Positions 63,858 to 64,000 of a stretch of DNA of 64,000 bases are shown here, piece by piece. How positions within the stretch are numbered: the first letter of the stretch is position 1; each line of letters begins with the position of its first letter. Under the pieces are notes generated by a model that did not search any database, was not told the DNA's origin, and saw only the letters and a list, made by a program, of their open reading frames with translations. The position numbers were made by a program, and so were the translations under genes. The stretch comes from Melittangium boletus DSM 14713 (GTDB lineage Bacteria; Myxococcota; Myxococcia; Myxococcales; Myxococcaceae), in contig NZ_CP022163.1 of the NCBI RefSeq assembly GCF_002305855.1, positions 3,162,292 through 3,226,291 of the forward strand, in the 5' to 3' direction.

Positions 63858-64000
63858 GACTCGTCCTCGGGTTTCGACGGCGGAGGAGCGCCCCCCCCGT
63901 TCTTCTGCACGTACGACACCTGAGGACCCGGGTTGCCCTGGCCCCGGCGGTCCATGGGACGCCCTTGCTCTCCCCCCTGACGTGGAACGTCCCGGCCCCC
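63854..64000 (-). CDS. C-terminal end of a Gly/Pro/Gln-rich protein, start beyond window
   Basis: The frame is open from the right edge to a TAG at 63854-63856 and reads GRDVPRQGGEQGRPMDRRGQ, then GNPGPQVSYVQKNGGGAPPP and SKPEDES. Such a charged, Gly/Pro-rich end is typical of a disordered tail. The main part lies outside the window, so no role can be given. Its stop codon overlaps the convergent small gene in CTAG. Confidence 0.45.
   Translation of the reverse strand, partial: GGRDVPRQGGEQGRPMDRRGQGNPGPQVSYVQKNGGGAPPPSKPEDES

Overview
This is a very GC-rich window with dense genes on both strands. It most likely comes from a myxobacterium of suborder Cystobacterineae (Archangium/Cystobacter/Melittangium type). 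The basis is family content: many lipoproteins, a large Oar-like TonB receptor, a DUF2381 gene beside a Ser/Thr kinase, two SitA-like lipoprotein toxins, and an nSTAND protein with a kinase-like N-terminus. I see no rRNA, tRNA, CRISPR array, insertion sequence or phage.

Layout. 0-28 kb is mostly housekeeping and envelope functions: Big_2 lipoprotein (partial), lysophospholipid acyltransferase, lipase maturation factor, MBL-fold protein, a divergent pair of paralogous unknowns, TonB receptor with a partner lipoprotein, KefB/C-type antiporter, DctA, membrane-anchored GTPase, pseudokinase-STAND protein, M23 peptidase, HIT protein, acyl-CoA ligase, a small cydA/cydB deletion remnant, a holin-X-like pair, ADP-ribosylglycohydrolase, and a split ATP synthase operon (atpG, atpD, an extra exported protein, atpC) with a good sigma70-type promoter. 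28-34 kb holds a SUKH-like protein with a histone-H1-like tail, a thioredoxin, a terpene cyclase, an M3 metallopeptidase and a CDP-alcohol phosphatidyltransferase.

34-53 kb is an accessory belt rich in conflict and specialised functions: a SIR2-domain protein, a truncated alpha/beta hydrolase running in frame into a DUF2381 gene with an apparent CTG start, a kinase with an exported C-terminal domain, two orphan RiPP precursor genes with nearly identical leaders and cores, a molybdenum aldehyde oxidase operon (PaoABC type), an N-truncated DUF3396 immunity-like gene, and two SitA-type polymorphic lipoprotein toxins. The first toxin has an HHIVE nuclease tip and a DUF2019-like immunity partner. 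The second has a PIN-like tip and a double zinc-ribbon partner. The two modules are separated by a sialidase-propeller lipoprotein and gpmA.

53-64 kb returns to transporters (OPT, ABC), a NUDIX hydrolase and unknowns. It ends with a 1355-residue protein built on near-identical 600-bp tandem repeats, a small exported protein and a 56-residue ORF. Most likely functional units are the atp operon, the Pao operon, the DUF2381-kinase-TPR-like unit and the two toxin-immunity pairs. The best candidates for undescribed biology are the orphan RiPP pair, the PIN-tipped SitA module, the SIR2 protein and the 200-residue-repeat protein.
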